From contig NC_091369.1 in the NCBI RefSeq assembly GCF_038502225.1, positions 6,865,587 to 6,929,586 of the forward strand: a DNA stretch of 64,000 bases, in the 5' to 3' direction. The stretch is from Cherax quadricarinatus (lineage: Eukaryota; Arthropoda; Malacostraca; Decapoda; Parastacidae). Below, in pieces: positions 33,265 to 45,179 of the stretch. The position numbers were made by a program, and so were the translations under genes. Positions within the stretch are counted from its first letter, which is position 1. The number at the start of each line of letters is the position of its first letter. Below the pieces are notes generated by a model. It worked only from the letters and a program-made list of their open reading frames with translations, was not told the origin of the DNA and ran no database searches.

Positions 33265-36200
33265 CTCGGCAGTAATGTCAGCAGGAGTCGTCTGGGCAGT
33301 AATGTCAGCAGGAGTCGTCTGGGCAGTAATGTCAGCAGGAGTCGTCTCGGCAGTGTCAGCAGGAGTCGTCTCGGCAGTGTCAGCAGGAGTCGTCTCGGCA
33401 GTAATGTCAGCAGGAGTCGTCTGGGCAGTAATGTCAGCAGGAGTCGTCTGGGCAGTAATGTCAGCAGGAGTCGTCTCGGCAGTGTCAGCAGGAGTCGTCT
33501 CGGCAGTGTCAGCAGGAGTCGTCTCGGCAGTAATGTCAGCAGGAGTCGTCTCGGCAGTGTCAGCAGGAGTCGTCTCGGCAGTGTCAGCAGGAGTCGTCTC
33601 GGCAGTGTCAGCAGGAGTCGTCTCGGCAGTAATGTCAGCAGGAGTCGTCTCGGTAGTGTCAGCAGGAGTCGTCTCAGCAGTAATGTCAGCAGGAGTCGTC
33701 TCGGCAGTGTCAGCAGGAGTCGTCTCGGCAGTAATGTCAGCAGGAGTCGTCTCGGCAGTGTCAGCAGGAATCGTCTCGGCAGTAATGTCAGCAGGAGTCG
33801 TCTCGGCAGTATTGTCAGCAGGAGTCGTCTCGGCAGTGTCAGCAGGAGTCGTCTCGGCAGTAATGTCAGCAGGAGTCGTCTCGGCAGTAATGTCAGCAGG
33901 AGTCGTCTCGGCAGTAATGTCAGCAGGAGTCGTCTCGGCAGTAATGTCAGCAGGAGTCGTCTCGGCAGTGTCAGCAGGAATCGTCTCGGCAGTAATGTCA
34001 GCAGGAGTCGTCTCGGCCGTAGTGTCAGCAGGAGTCGTCTCGGCAGTGTCAGCAGGAGTCGTCTCGGCAGTAATGTCAGCAGGAGTCGTCTCGGCAATGT
34101 CAGCAGGAGTCGTCTCAGCAGTAATGTCAGCAGGAGTCGTCTCGGCAGTAATGTCAGCAGGAGTCGTCTCGGCAGTAATGTCAGCAGGAGTCGTCTCGGC
34201 AGTAATGTCAGCAGGAGTCGTCTGGGCAGTAATGTCAGCAGGAGTCGTCTGGGCAGTAATGTCAGCAGGAGTCGTCTGGGCAGTAATGTCAGCAGGAGTC
34301 GTCTGGGCAGTAATGTCAGCAGGAGTCGTCTCGGCAGTAATGTCAGCAGGAGTCGTCTGGGCAGTAATGTCAGCAGGAGTCGTCTCGGCAATGTCAGCAG
34401 GAGTCGTCTCAGCAGTAATGTCAGCAGGAGTCGTCTCGGCAGTAATGTCAGCAGGAGTCGTCTCGGCAGTAATGTCAGCAGGAGTCGTCTCGGCAGTAAT
34501 GTCAGCAGGAGTCGTCTGGGCAGTAATGTCAGCAGGAGTCGTCTGGGCAGTAATGTCAGCAGGAGTCGTCTGGGCAGTAATGTCAGCAGGAGTCGTCTGG
34601 GCAGTAATGTCAGCAGGAGTCGTCTCGGCAGTAATGTCAGCAGGAGTCGTCTGGGCAGTAATGTCAGCAGGAGTCGTCTGGGCAGTAATGTCAGCAGGAG
34701 TCGTCTGGGCAGTAATGTCAGCAGGAGTCGTCTGGGCAGTAATGTCAGCAGGAGTCGTCTGGGCAGTAATGTCAGCAGGAGTCGTCTGGGCAGTAATGTC
34801 AGCAGGAGTCGTCTGGGCAGTAATGTCAGCAGGAGTCGTCTCGGCAGTAATGTCAGCAGGAGTCGTCTCGGCAGTAATGTCAGCAGGAGTCGTCTCGGCA
34901 GTAATGTCAGCAGGAGTCGTCTCGGCAGTAATGTCAGCAGGAGTCGTCTCGGCAGTAATGTCAGCAGGAGTCGTCTCGGCAGTAATGTCAGCAGGAGTCG
35001 TCTCGGCAGTAATGTCAGCAGGAGTCGTCTGGGCAGTAATGTCAGCAGGAGTCGTCTGGGCAGTAATGTCAGCAGGAGTCGTCTGGGCAGTAATGTCAGC
35101 AGGAGTCGTCTGGGCAGTAATGTCAGCAGGAGTCGTCTGGGCAGTAATGTCAGCAGGAGTCGTCTGGGCAGTAATGTCAGCAGGAGTCGTCTCGGCAGTA
35201 ATGTCAGCAGGAGTCGTCTGGGCAGTAATGTCAGCAGGAGTCGTCTGGGCAGTAATGTCAGCAGGAGTCGTCTCGGCAGTAATGTCAGCAGGAGTCGTCT
35301 CGGCAGTAATGTCAGCAGGAGTCGTCTGGGCAGTAATGTCAGCAGGAGTCGTCTCGGCAGTAATGTCAGCAGGAGTCGTCTCGGCAGTAATGTCAGCAGG
35401 AGTCGTCTCGGCAGTAATGTCAGCAGGAGTCGTCGTCTGGGCAGTAATGTCAGCAGGAGTCGTCTGGGCAGTAATGTCAGCAGGAGTCGTCTCGGCAGTA
35501 ATGTCAGCAGGAGTCGTCTCGGCAGTAATGTCAGCAGGAGTCGTCTCGGCAGTAATGTCAGCAGGAGTCAGTAATGTCAGCTGGGCAGTAATGTCAGCAG
35601 GAGTCGTCTCGGCAGTAATGTCAGCAGGAGTCGTCTGGGCAGTAATGTCAGCAGGAGTCGTCTGGGCAGTAATGTCAGCAGGAGTCGTCTGGGCAGTAAT
35701 GTCAGCAGGAGTCGTCTGGGCAGTAATGTCAGCAGGAGTCGTCTGGGCAGTAATGTCAGCAGGAGTCGTCTGGGCAGTAATGTCAGCAGGAGTCGTCTGG
35801 GCAGTAATGTCAGCAGGAGTCGTCTGGGCAGTAATGTCAGCAGGAGTCGTCTCGGCAGTAATGTCAGCAGGAGTCGTCTGGGCAGTAATGTCAGCAGGAG
35901 TCGTCTGGGCAGTAATGTCAGCAGGAGTCGTCTGGGCAGTAATGTCAGCAGGAGTCGTCTGGGCAGTAATGTCAGCAGGAGTCGTCTGGGCAGTAATGTC
36001 AGCAGGAGTCGTCTGGGCAGTAATGTCAGCAGGAGTCGTCTCGGCAGTAATGTCAGCAGGAGTCGTCTGGGCAGTAATGTCAGCAGGAGTCGTCTGGGCA
36101 GTAATGTCAGCAGGAGTCGTCTCGGCAGTAATGTCAGCAGGAGTCGTCTGGGCAGTAATGTCAGCAGGAGTCGTCTGGGCAGTAATGTCAGCAGGAGTCG

Positions 36201-37386
36201 TCTGGGCAGTAATGTCAGCAGGAGTCGTCTCGGCAGTAATGTCAGCAGGAGTCGTCTCGGCAGTAATGTCAGCAGGAGTCGTCTGGGCAGTAATGTCAGC
36301 AGGAGTCGTCTCGGCAGTAATGTCAGCAGGAGTCGTCTGGGCAGTAATGTCAGCAGGAGTCGTCTCGGCAGTAATGTCAGCAGGAGTCGTCTGGGCAGTA
36401 ATGTCAGCAGGAGTCGTCTGGGCAGTAATGTCAGCAGGAGTCGTCTGGGCTGTAATGTCAGCAGGAGTCGTCTCGGCAGTAATGTCAGCAGGAGTCGTCT
36501 CGGCAGTAATGTCAGCAGGAGTCGTCTCGGCAGTAATGTCAGCAGGAGTCGTCTGGGCAGTAATGTCAGCAGGAGTCGTCTGGGCAGTAATGTCAGCAGG
36601 AGTCGTCTGGGCAGTAATGTCAGCAGGAGTCGTCTTGGCAGTAATGTCAGCAGGAGTCGTCTCGGCAGTAATGTCAGCAGGAGTCGTCTCGGCAGTAATG
36701 TCAGCAGGAGTCGTCTCGGCAGTAATGTCAGCAGGAGTCGTCTGGGCAGTAATGTCAGCAGGAGTCGTCTGGGCAGTAATGTCAGCAGGAGTCGTCTCGG
36801 CAGTAATGTCAGCAGGAGTCGTCTGGGCAGTAATGTCAGCAGGAGTCGTCTCGGCAGTAATGTCAGCAGGAGTCGTCTCGGCAGTAATGTCAGCAGGAGT
36901 CGTCTGGGCAGTAATGTCAGCAGGAGTCGTCTGGGCAGTAATGTCAGCAGGAGTCGTCTCGGCAGTAATGTCAGCAGGAGTCGTCTGGGCAGTAATGTCA
37001 GCAGGAGTCGTCTCGGCAGTAATGTCAGCAGGAGTCGTCTCGGCAGTAATGTCAGCAGGAGTCGTCTGGGCAGTAATGTCAGCAGGAGTCGTCTCGGCAG
37101 TAATGTCAGCAGGAGTCGTCTGGGCAGTAGTGTCAGCAGGAGTCGTCTGGGCAGTAATGTCAGCAGGAGTCGTCTCGGCAGTAATGTCAGCAGGAGTCGT
37201 CTGGGCAGTAATGTCAGCAGGAGTCGTCTCGGCAGTAATGTCAGCAGGAGTCGTCTGGGCAGTAATGTCAGCAGGAGTCGTCTGGGCAGTAATGTCAGCA
37301 GGAGTCGTCTGGGCAGTAATGTCAGCAGGAGTCGTCTCGGCAGTAATGTCAGCAGGAGTCGTCTCGGCAGTAATGTCAGCAGGAGG
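33265..37386 (+). repeat. 27-bp minisatellite (24-bp variants), about 150 copies; open on the plus strand
   Basis: Unit core GTAATGTCAGCAGGAGTCGT plus 'ctcggca' or 'ctgggca'; 24-bp units (lacking 'aat') cluster before 34.1 kb. The plus frame 33275-37405 has 1376 codons reading (MSAGVV-S/W-AV) repeated, with no stop. Irregular units at 35432 (one extra 'cgt') and 35570-35582 also preserve the frame. No start context, signal peptide or spliced exon supports a protein. A minus-strand frame (33246-34391, RRLLLTL repeats) is open too. Confidence 0.92.
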
Positions 37387-37461
37387 AAAACTTCCGCGCC
37401 TATGAATCTATATTAACCTGAGGATTTTCTCAAGCAAAACAAACTGATCGACAACGAAGTC

Positions 37462-37856
37462 CCCATCAATGTCAGAGTCCCCATCAATGTCAGAGTCCCC
37501 ATCAATGTCAGAGTCCCCATCAATGTCAGAGTCCCCATCAATGTCAGAGTCCCCATCAATGTCAGAGTCCCCATCAATGTCAGAGTCCCCATCAATGTCA
37601 GAGTCCCCATCAATGTCAGAGTCCACATCAATGTCAGAGTCCCCATCAATCTCAGAGTCCCCATCAATGTCAGAGTTCCCATCAATGTCAGAGTCCCCAT
37701 CAATGTCAGAGTCCCCATCAATCTCAGAGTCCCCATCAATGTCAGAGTCCCCATCAATGTCAGAGTCCCCATCAATGTCAGAGTCCCCATCAATCTCAGA
37801 GTCCCCATCAATCTCAGAGTTCCCATCAATTTCAGAGTCCCCATCAATCTCAAAGG
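37462..37856. repeat. 18-bp tandem array (CCATCAATGTCAGAGTCC), about 22 copies
   Basis: Nearly perfect units with 'ctcag' and 'ttccc' variants. The plus frame reads (MSESPS)n and one minus frame (SDIDGD)n. It begins about 75 bp after the 27-bp array and shares the trinucleotide-multiple period. Confidence 0.92.
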
Positions 37857-37938
37857 TCAGCTGTGTATAGATGTATCAGCGGGTCACAGCCGCTTCGTTT
37901 GTTTGGGTGCTCGTTTGTAGGCGTAGGCGTGCGCGTGC

Positions 37939-37961
<23 letters not shown>

Positions 37962-37969
<8 letters not shown>

Positions 37970-38172
37970 CTTACCTATTTGTGGCTGCAGGGGTCAATTT
38001 ATAGCTCATGGCCCCGCCTCCTCGCTGATCGCTACTAGGTGCACTCTCTGCTCCATAAGTTTTATCGTACCTCTTCTTAACGCTATGTATGGATTCAGCC
38101 TCCACTATATCACTCTCCAGACTGTTCTACTTCCTGACAACTCTGTGACTGAAGAAGTACTTCCTAACATCC
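37962..38172 (-). mobile_element. LINE-A 3' part, left of a nested insertion
   Basis: Complement of the LINE-A 3' end ('acctatttgtggctgcagg' to 'gaagtacttcctaacatcc'). The element resumes at 39320. It adjoins (GT)n at 37939-37968. Confidence 0.8.
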
Positions 38173-39319
38173 GCGTCTACCTGGAGGGCATTCCGGGGAT
38201 CAACGCCCCGCGGCCCGGTCCACGACCAGGCCTCCCGGTGAATCAGGGCCTGGTCAATGAGGCTGTTACTGCTGGCCGCACGTAATTCAACGTACGAACC
38301 ACAGTCAGGCCGATCCGATACTAACTTTAGGTATCTGTCCAGCTCCCTCTTGAAGACAACTAGGGGTCTATTGGTAATTACCCTTATGGCTGGTGGGAGG
38401 CTGTTGAACAGTCTTGGGCCCCGGACACTTGTGTTTTCTCTTAGTGTACTAATGGCGCCCCTACTTTTCGTGGGGGTATGTTACATCGCCTGCCAAGTTT
38501 TTTACTTTCGTAGGGAGTGATTTCTATGTGCAGATGAGGAACCAGTCCCTCCAGAATCTTCCAGGTGCAGATTATGATATATCTCTCTCGCCTGCGCTCC
38601 AGTGAGTACAAGTCAAGTGCTTCCAAGCGTTCCCAGTAGTTAAGGTGTTTGATGGAACTTATACGTGCAGTAAAGGTTCTCTGTACATTCTCTAGATCTG
38701 CAATTTCGCCTGCTTTAAATGGAGATGTTAATGTACAGCAGTATCCCAGCCTAGAAAGAACAAGTGATTTGAAAAGAATTATCATTGGCTTGGCATCTCT
38801 TGTCTTGAATGTTCTCATTATCCATCCTATCAGTTTCCTATCAGATGTGATAGCGGCATTGTGATCCTTGAAGGTGAGATTCTCAGACATTACCACTCAC
38901 AGGTCCTTCACATTACTTTTCCGCTTTATTGTGTGATTAGAGTTTGTAGTATACTCAGTCCTAGTTATTATTTCCTCCAGTTTTCCATAACGGAGTAGTT
39001 GGAATTTCTCTTCATTGAACATCATATTGTTCTCCGTTGCCCATTGGAAAACTTGGTTTATATCTTCTTGGAGATTTGCCGTGTCCTCAATGGATGACAG
39101 TCTCATGCAGATCCTGGTATCGTTTGCAAAGGATGATGCACTGCTATGGTTTACATCTCCATATCTGATATGAGAATGAGGAACAGGATAGGTGCGAGTA
39201 CTGTGCCTTGTGGAACAGAGCTCTTCACTATGGCCGCTTCCGATTTAACTTTGTTTACCACTACTCTTTATGTTCGATTGGTTAGAAAGTTGAAGATCCA
39301 TCTGCCTACTTTGCCAGTT
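38173..39319 (-). mobile_element. LINE-B, 5'-truncated, nested in LINE-A
   Basis: A different LINE family on the minus strand. Its 3' UTR starts at the left with 'tctacctggagggcattccg'. Coding pieces follow toward the right, ending inside RT near 39319 ('RWIFNFLTNRT'). Both junctions with LINE-A carry ATCC (38169-38172 and 39320-39323), consistent with a short target duplication. A further LINE-B fragment is at 29300-29440. Confidence 0.75.
38441..39240 (-). pseudogene. LINE-B reverse transcriptase remnant with FAND in place of FADD
   Basis: Several frames across this stretch carry 'SVPQGTVLAPILFLILISDM' (about 39170-39230), 'SSFANDTRICMRLSSIEDT' (about 39085-39135), 'LQEDINQVFQWATENNMMFN' and, to 38441, 'VMSENLTFKDH', 'LVLSRLGYCCTL' and 'LENVQRTFTARI'. 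The RT palm motif should read FADD; the first catalytic Asp is Asn here (codon 39122-39124). Frameshifts near 39140 and 38890 also break it. It is a dead copy. Confidence 0.75.
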
Positions 39320-39663
39320 ATCCCTGTGACTCATCTGAGTTTTCAACTTCCATCTGTGACCCCTTGTTGCTGTGTCCCATCTCTGAAACATTCTATCCCT
39401 ATCCACCTTGTCAATTAATCTCAGTATTTTGTATGTCGTTATCACGTCCTCCCTATCCGTCCTGTACTCCAGTGTTGTCAGGTTGAGTTCCCTTAACCTC
39501 TTCTCGTAGGACATACCCCTCAGCTCCGTCTTGTTGCAAATCTTTCCACTTTCTCTAATTTTTGACGCGTTTGATCAGGTGTGGGTTCCACACTGGTGCC
39601 GCATACTCAATATGGGCATGACGTACACGTACAGTGTACGTCAGGCCCATATTGGAGTATGCA
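39320..39663 (-). mobile_element. LINE-A continuation, right of the nested LINE-B, ending in a small inversion
   Basis: Continues LINE-A from 'ccctgtgactcatctgag' to 'ctggtgccgcatactcaatatgggcatgacgtac' (39632). From 39634 about 30 bp ('gtgtacgtcaggcccatattggagtatgc') repeats the same LINE segment on the plus strand, giving a fold-back. Confidence 0.75.
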
Positions 39664-39837
39664 ACCGGACGACACGTAGGTAACAGAGGCGGAGGAAGCA
39701 GCGAGGTCTCTAGTGGGACGATGTTTCGCACGAGGAGAAATTGATGAAGTTGTGGTAAAAGGAGCGAGGTTGGTCGAAACGTGGCAGTGAAAGATGGCGT
39801 CCTGTACTTGTCTACCATCACCACTTGTGGCCTTCCA

Positions 39838-40105
39838 GGTAGTGGTGGTGATGGTGGTGGTTGTGGCAGTGGTGGTGGTGGTAGTGGTGGTGGTAGTGGT
39901 GGTGGTAGTGGTGGTGGTAGTGGTGGCGGTTATGGTGGTATTGCTAGTGGTGGTGGTAGTGCTACTAGTGGTGGTGGTAGTGCTAGTGGTGGTGGTAGTG
40001 CTAGTGGTGGTGGTAGTGCTAGTGGTGGTGGTAGTGCTAGTGGTGGTGGTAGTGCTAGTGGTGGTGGTAGTGCTAGTGGTGGTGGTAGTGCTAGTGGTGG
40101 TGGTG
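39838..40105 (+). repeat. (GTGGTG)n with 15-bp GTGCTAGTGGTGGTA units
   Basis: GGT/GTA triplets, then eight to nine 15-bp units. The Gly/Ser-rich plus frame (39781-40203) is a repeat translation with no recognisable flanking domain. Confidence 0.88.
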
Positions 40106-40215
40106 AAGTGTTCTTCAACATGACTGCCACTACTACAATCTTGACTATCCCTACATTTATCACGTTCTTCACACTTACAGACATTTATTTTCTCCTACGG
40201 TGAATTTCATCTTTA

Positions 40216-40375
<160 letters not shown>

Positions 40376-40379
40376 CTAT

Positions 40380-40930
40380 TTCTGACCGATTCTTCATTTC
40401 CAGCTTGTTAATTCACTGTTTGTTTTGTTTTATCTAACTCAGTTCCGGCTTTACCACGTCTCACTCCTTCCCTATTCACAGCTATCCTCTCTTTCCATCT
40501 GCATCCCTTCCTTCTCCATCCCCAACTTACCTCTAATATTTCGGACTGCTGGCACAGCATGCGCAAAATCGAATTGAAATTAGCACGATAACGAGCAATT
40601 CATTAAGCTAATTGAACCCTAGAGAGGCTGGGGCTTCAGGCTCTGTGTTTACACTCCAAGTAGCAAGGGAGCAGCTGCAGCTCGGGAAGGAGTCTGCTAG
40701 GAGTTGTGGTGTGTCTGACCGATGGAGGAGTGTGCCTGGCCAAGGGAAAAGGTGTGCCTGGCCGAAGATGGGTTTGCTGGTCAAGGTTAAGACCAGCCAA
40801 AGAGGGGTATATCAGGTCAAGGAAGGAGTGAAAAGCGATGTCTGAGTATTGGATGAGAGGTTAAGCTAAGTGGAGTCTTCTAAATTGTTAGGGAATGGCA
40901 ATGGGAGCTATATGTGTGTACCTTGATATC
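40380..40930. other. No gene recognised
   Basis: Includes a 77-codon plus frame (40612-40845) with no known motif and no splice context. Confidence 0.35.
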
Positions 40931-41164
40931 AATATTAAAACCATTATTATTATTATTGTTATTATTATTATTACTACTACTACTAGTAGTAGTAGTAGGA
41001 GAAGAGCTGAACCCGAAATTTGGTGGTAAACAAGCCAGAATCAGCTCAATCATATCTCTAAGTACCACTGACAAACGTTTCCCCCGTGTTACGAGTGAAA
41101 TAAAACAGAAAAGCTGGAAAAAAGAAAACCCAGGAAACTACTTAAGGTCCCTCTTTGGTAATAC

Positions 41165-41425
41165 CTAAGTGGTTATATCAGGCCCTTGAAGGATCTGGTT
41201 TAAGAACTTAAAGGTCCCCCCCCTTCAGGAACACCTAAGTCCTTGAATTGATAGCCCTTCCTTTGAAGCGTCTGGGTTAAGCACTTACAGGTCCCCTTTA
41301 GGGATACCTAAGTGGTTAAACCAGACCCTTGAAGAGTCTGGTTTAACGTTAACACTTATAGATTTCCCTTCGGGAATACCTAAGTCCTTGAATCGATAGC
41401 CCTTCCGTCGAAGGGTCTGGTTTAG
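41165..41425. repeat. Duplicated roughly 140-bp segment ('cctaagtggtta...gatagcccttcc')
   Basis: Two copies (41165-41264 and 41310-41410) share 'cctaagtggtta', 'cagacccttgaagagtctggttt'-like, 'cctaagtccttgaat' and 'gatagcccttcc'. Shorter internal returns (cctaagt, tctggttta) suggest older nested duplication. Confidence 0.65.
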
Positions 41426-41749
41426 GCATGGGGATCGAGCCCAGCACCAATCACAATAAGATCAGCGATGGGTCACAAAACAGACATAAAACAGACCGCG
41501 ACTCCAACACTGGTCGTGAAAGGAGCATCAAATCTGCCGCGGCAAGCATAATACGACTCACCCTGGGCATCAACTCAACCTCATGTGCTCCCAGAAGCCA
41601 GAGTGGGATCCAACAACACCGCTCCGCCACTCACACCTTATTACTCTGACTATGATTCCTCGTGCGTCTCTTTTGCTGCATCTGTTGCTGAAGCTTTTGT
41701 TGTAGTTCTTGTGGCTCTTGTCGACGTTTTTATTACAGTGCTATTTCCA

Positions 41750-43898
41750 GTTGTTGTAGTGCTAGTTTCAATTGTTGTAGTACTAGTGTAGTACTGGTTG
41801 CAGTTGTTGAAATGCTAGTTTCAGTTGTTATAGTGCTAGTTTCAGTTGTTATAGTGCTAGTTTCAGTTGTTATAGTGCTAGTTTCAGTTGTTATAGTGCT
41901 AGTTTCAGTTGTTATAGTGCTAGTTTCAGTTGTTATAGTGCTAGTTTCAGTTGTTATAGTGCTAGTTTCAGTTGTTATAGTGCTAGTTTGTTGTTATAGT
42001 GCTAGTTTCAGTTGTTATAGTGCTAGTTTCAGTTATAGTGCTACTTTCAGTTGTTATAGTGCTAGTTTCAGTTGCTGTAGTACTAGTTTCAGTTGTAGTA
42101 CTAGTTTCAGTTATTGTTGTAGTACTAGTTTCAGTTGATGTTGAAGTGCTAGTTTCAGTTGTTATAGTGCTAGTTTCAGTTGTTATAGTGCTAGTTTCAA
42201 TTGTTGAGGTGCTAGTTTCAGTTGTTTTAGTGCTAGTTTCAGTTGTTTTAGTGCTAGTTTCAGTTGTTATAGTGCTAGTTTCAGTTGTTTTAGTGCTAGT
42301 TTCAGTTGTTTTAGTGCTAGTTTCAGTTGTTTTAGTGCTAGTTTCAGTTGTTATAGTGCTAGTTTCAGTTGTTTTAGTGCTAGTTTCAGTTGTTGAAGTG
42401 CTAGTTTCAGTTGTTATAGTGCTAGTTTCTGTTGTGCTAGTTTCAGTTGTTGTAGTACTAGTTTCAGTTGTTGTAGTACTATTTTCAGTTATTGTTGTAG
42501 TACTAGTTTCAGTTGATGTTGAAGTGCTAGTTTCAGTTGTTATAGTGCTAGTTTCAGTTGTTATAGTGCTAGTTTCAGTTGTTATAGTGCTAGTTTCAAT
42601 TGTTGAAGTGCTAGTTTCAGTTGTTATAGTGCTAGTTTCAGTTGTTGAAGTGCTAGTTTCAGTTGTTATAGTGCTAGTTTCTGTTGTTGTAGTGCTAGTT
42701 TCAGTTGTTATAGTGCTAGTTCCAGTTGATGTAGTACTAGTTTCAGTTATTGTTGTAGTACTAGTTTCAGTTGTTGTTGAAGTGCTAGTTTCAGTTGTTA
42801 TAGTGCTAGTTTCTGTTGTTGTAGTGCTAGTTTCTGTTGTAGTGCTAGTTTCTGTTGTTGTAGTGCTAGTTTCTGTTGTTGTAGTGCTAGTTTCTGTTGT
42901 TGTAGTGCTAGTTTCTGTTGTTGTAGTGCTAGTTTCTGTTGTTGTAGTGCTAGTTTCTGTTGTTGTAGTGCTAGTTTCAGTTGTTGTAGTGCTAGTTTCT
43001 GTTGTTGTAGTGCTAGTTTCTGTTGTTGTAGTGCTAGTTTCTGTTGTTGTAGTGCTAGTTTCTGTTGTTGTAGTGCTAGTTTCTGTTGTTGTAGTGCTAG
43101 TTTCTGTTGTTGTTGTAGTGCTAGTTTCTGTTGTTGCAGTGCTAGTTTCTGTTGTTGTAGTGCTAGTTTCTGTTGTTGTAGTGCTAGTTTCTGTTGTTGT
43201 AGTGCTAGTTTCTGTTGTTGTAGTGCTAGTTTCAGTTGTAGTGCTAGTTTCTGTTGTTGTAGTGCTAGTTTCTGTTGTAGTGCTAGTTTCTGTTGTTGTA
43301 GTGCTAGTTTCTGTTGTTGTAGTGCTAGTTTCTGTTGTTGTAGTGCTAGTTTCTGTTGTTGTAGTGCTAGTTTCTGTTGTTGTAGTGATAGTTTCTGTTG
43401 TTGTAGTGCTAGTTTCTGTTGTTGTAGTGCTAGTTTCTGTTGTTGTAGTGCTAGTTTCAGTTGTTGTAGTGCTAGTTTCAGTTGTTGTAGTGCTAGTTTC
43501 AGTTGTTATAGTGCTAGTTTCAGTTGTTGTAGTGCTAGTTTCTGTTGTTGTAGTGCTAGTTTTAGTTGTTGTAGTGCTAGTTCCAGTTGCTGTAGTACTA
43601 GTTTCAGTTATTGTTGTAGTACTAGTTTCAGTTGTTGAAGTGCTAGTTTCAGTTGTTATAGTGCTAGTTTCTGTTGTTGTAGTGCTAGTTTCTGTTGTTG
43701 TAGTGCTAGTTTCTGTTGTTGTAGTGATAGTTTCTGTTGTTGTAGTGCTAGTTTCTGTTGTTGTAGTGCTAGTTTCTGTTGCTGTAGTGCTAGTTTCTGT
43801 TGCTGTAGTGCTAGTTTCTGTTGCTGTAGTGCTAGTTTCTGTTGCTGTAGTGCTAGTTTCTGTTGCTGTAGTGCTAGTTTCTGTTGCTGTAGTGCTAG
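41750..43898. repeat. 21-bp minisatellite (GTTGTTGTAGTGCTAGTTTCT), about 100 copies
   Basis: Units of 21 bp with 18- and 24-bp variants; the left third has 'cagttgttatag' and the rest 'ctgttgttgtag'. Plus frame (VLVSVV)n; minus frame (TTTTETS)n. Nearly all length changes are multiples of three except near 41988, where two bases are lost and the frame shifts. Confidence 0.92.
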
Positions 43899-43979
43899 GT
43901 GCAGCTCTTGTTGCCCACACTGATGCAATCCTTGCTGCATTTCTTGTTGTAATTCTACTTACGGTTATTGTTGTAGATT

Positions 43980-45172
43980 TTGGTGTAGTTCTTGTTGCAG
44001 ATCTTACTATACTTCTTGATGCAGTTCTTGTTGCAGATCTTACTGTACTTCTTGATGCAGTTCTTGTTGCAGATCTTACTGTACTTCTTGATGCAGTTCT
44101 TGTTGCAGGTCTTACTATACTTCTTGATGCAGTTCTTGTTGCAGATCTTACTGTACTTCTTGATGCAGTTCTTGTTGCAGATCTTACTATACTTCTTGAT
44201 GCAGTTCTTGTTGCAGATCTTACTGTACTTCTTGATGCAGTTCTTGTTGCAGATCTTACTATACTTCTTGATGCAGTTCTTGTTGCAGATCTTACTGTAC
44301 TTCTTGATGCAGTTCTTGTTGCAGATCTTACTGTACTTCTTGATGCAGTTCTTGTTGCAGATCTTACTGTACTTCTTGATGCAGTTCTTGTTGCAGATCT
44401 TACTGTACTTCTTGATGCAGTTCTTGTTGCAGATCTTACTATACTTCTTGATGCAGTTCTTGTTGCAGATCTTACTGTACTTCTTGATGCAGTTCTTGTT
44501 GCAGATCTTACTATACTTCTTGATGCAGTTCTTGTTGCAGATCTTACTGTACTTCTTGATGCAGTTCTTGTTGCAGATCTTACTGTACTTCTTGATGCAG
44601 TTCTTGTTGCAGATCTTACTATACTTCTTGATGCAGTTCTTGTTGCAGATCTTACTATACTTCTTGATGCAGTTCTTGTTGCAGATCTTACTGTACTTCT
44701 TGATGCAGTTCTTGTTGCAGATCTTACTATACTTCTTGATGCAGTTCTTGTTGCAGATCTTACTGTACTTCTTGATGCAGTTCTTGTTGCAGATCTTACT
44801 GTACTTCTTGATGCAGTTCTTGTTGCAGATCTTACTATACTTCTTGATGCAGTTCTTGTTGCAGATCTTACTATACTTCTTGATGCAGTTCTTGTTGCAG
44901 ATCTTACTGTACTTCTTGATGCAGTTCTTGTTGCAGATCTTACTATACTTCTTGATGCAGTTCTTGTTGCAGATCTTACTGTACTTCTTGATGCAGTTCT
45001 TGTTGCAGATCTTACTATACTTCTTGATGCAGTTCTTGTTGCAGATCTTACTATACTTCTTGATGCAGTTCTTGTTGCAGATCTTACTGTACTTCTTGAT
45101 GCAGTTCTTGTTGCAGATCTTACTGTACTTCTTGATGCAGTTCTTGTTGCAGATCTTACTGTACTTCTTGGA
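43980..45172. repeat. 36-bp tandem array, about 33 copies
   Basis: Unit contains CTTGATGCAGTTCTTGTTGC plus 'agatcttactgtactt', with G/A variation at one site (tgtactt/tatactt) and a single 'caggtc' unit. It is separated from the 21-bp array by about 80 bp. Open frames: plus (VLVADLTVLLDA)n and (MQFLLQILLYFL)n, and minus (STVRSATRTASR)n. Confidence 0.93.
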
Positions 45173-45179
45173 GTAATTT

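Noticed and set aside
37408..37870. Asp-rich (SDIDGD)n minus frame, possible calcium-binding protein
   Set aside because: 18-bp repeat translation, equally open on the opposite strand as (MSESPS)n; no start or signal sequence.
39781..40203. Gly/Ser-rich 140-codon frame resembling a cuticle or linker protein
   Set aside because: Pure triplet and 15-bp repeat translation; flanks show no domain or splice signal.
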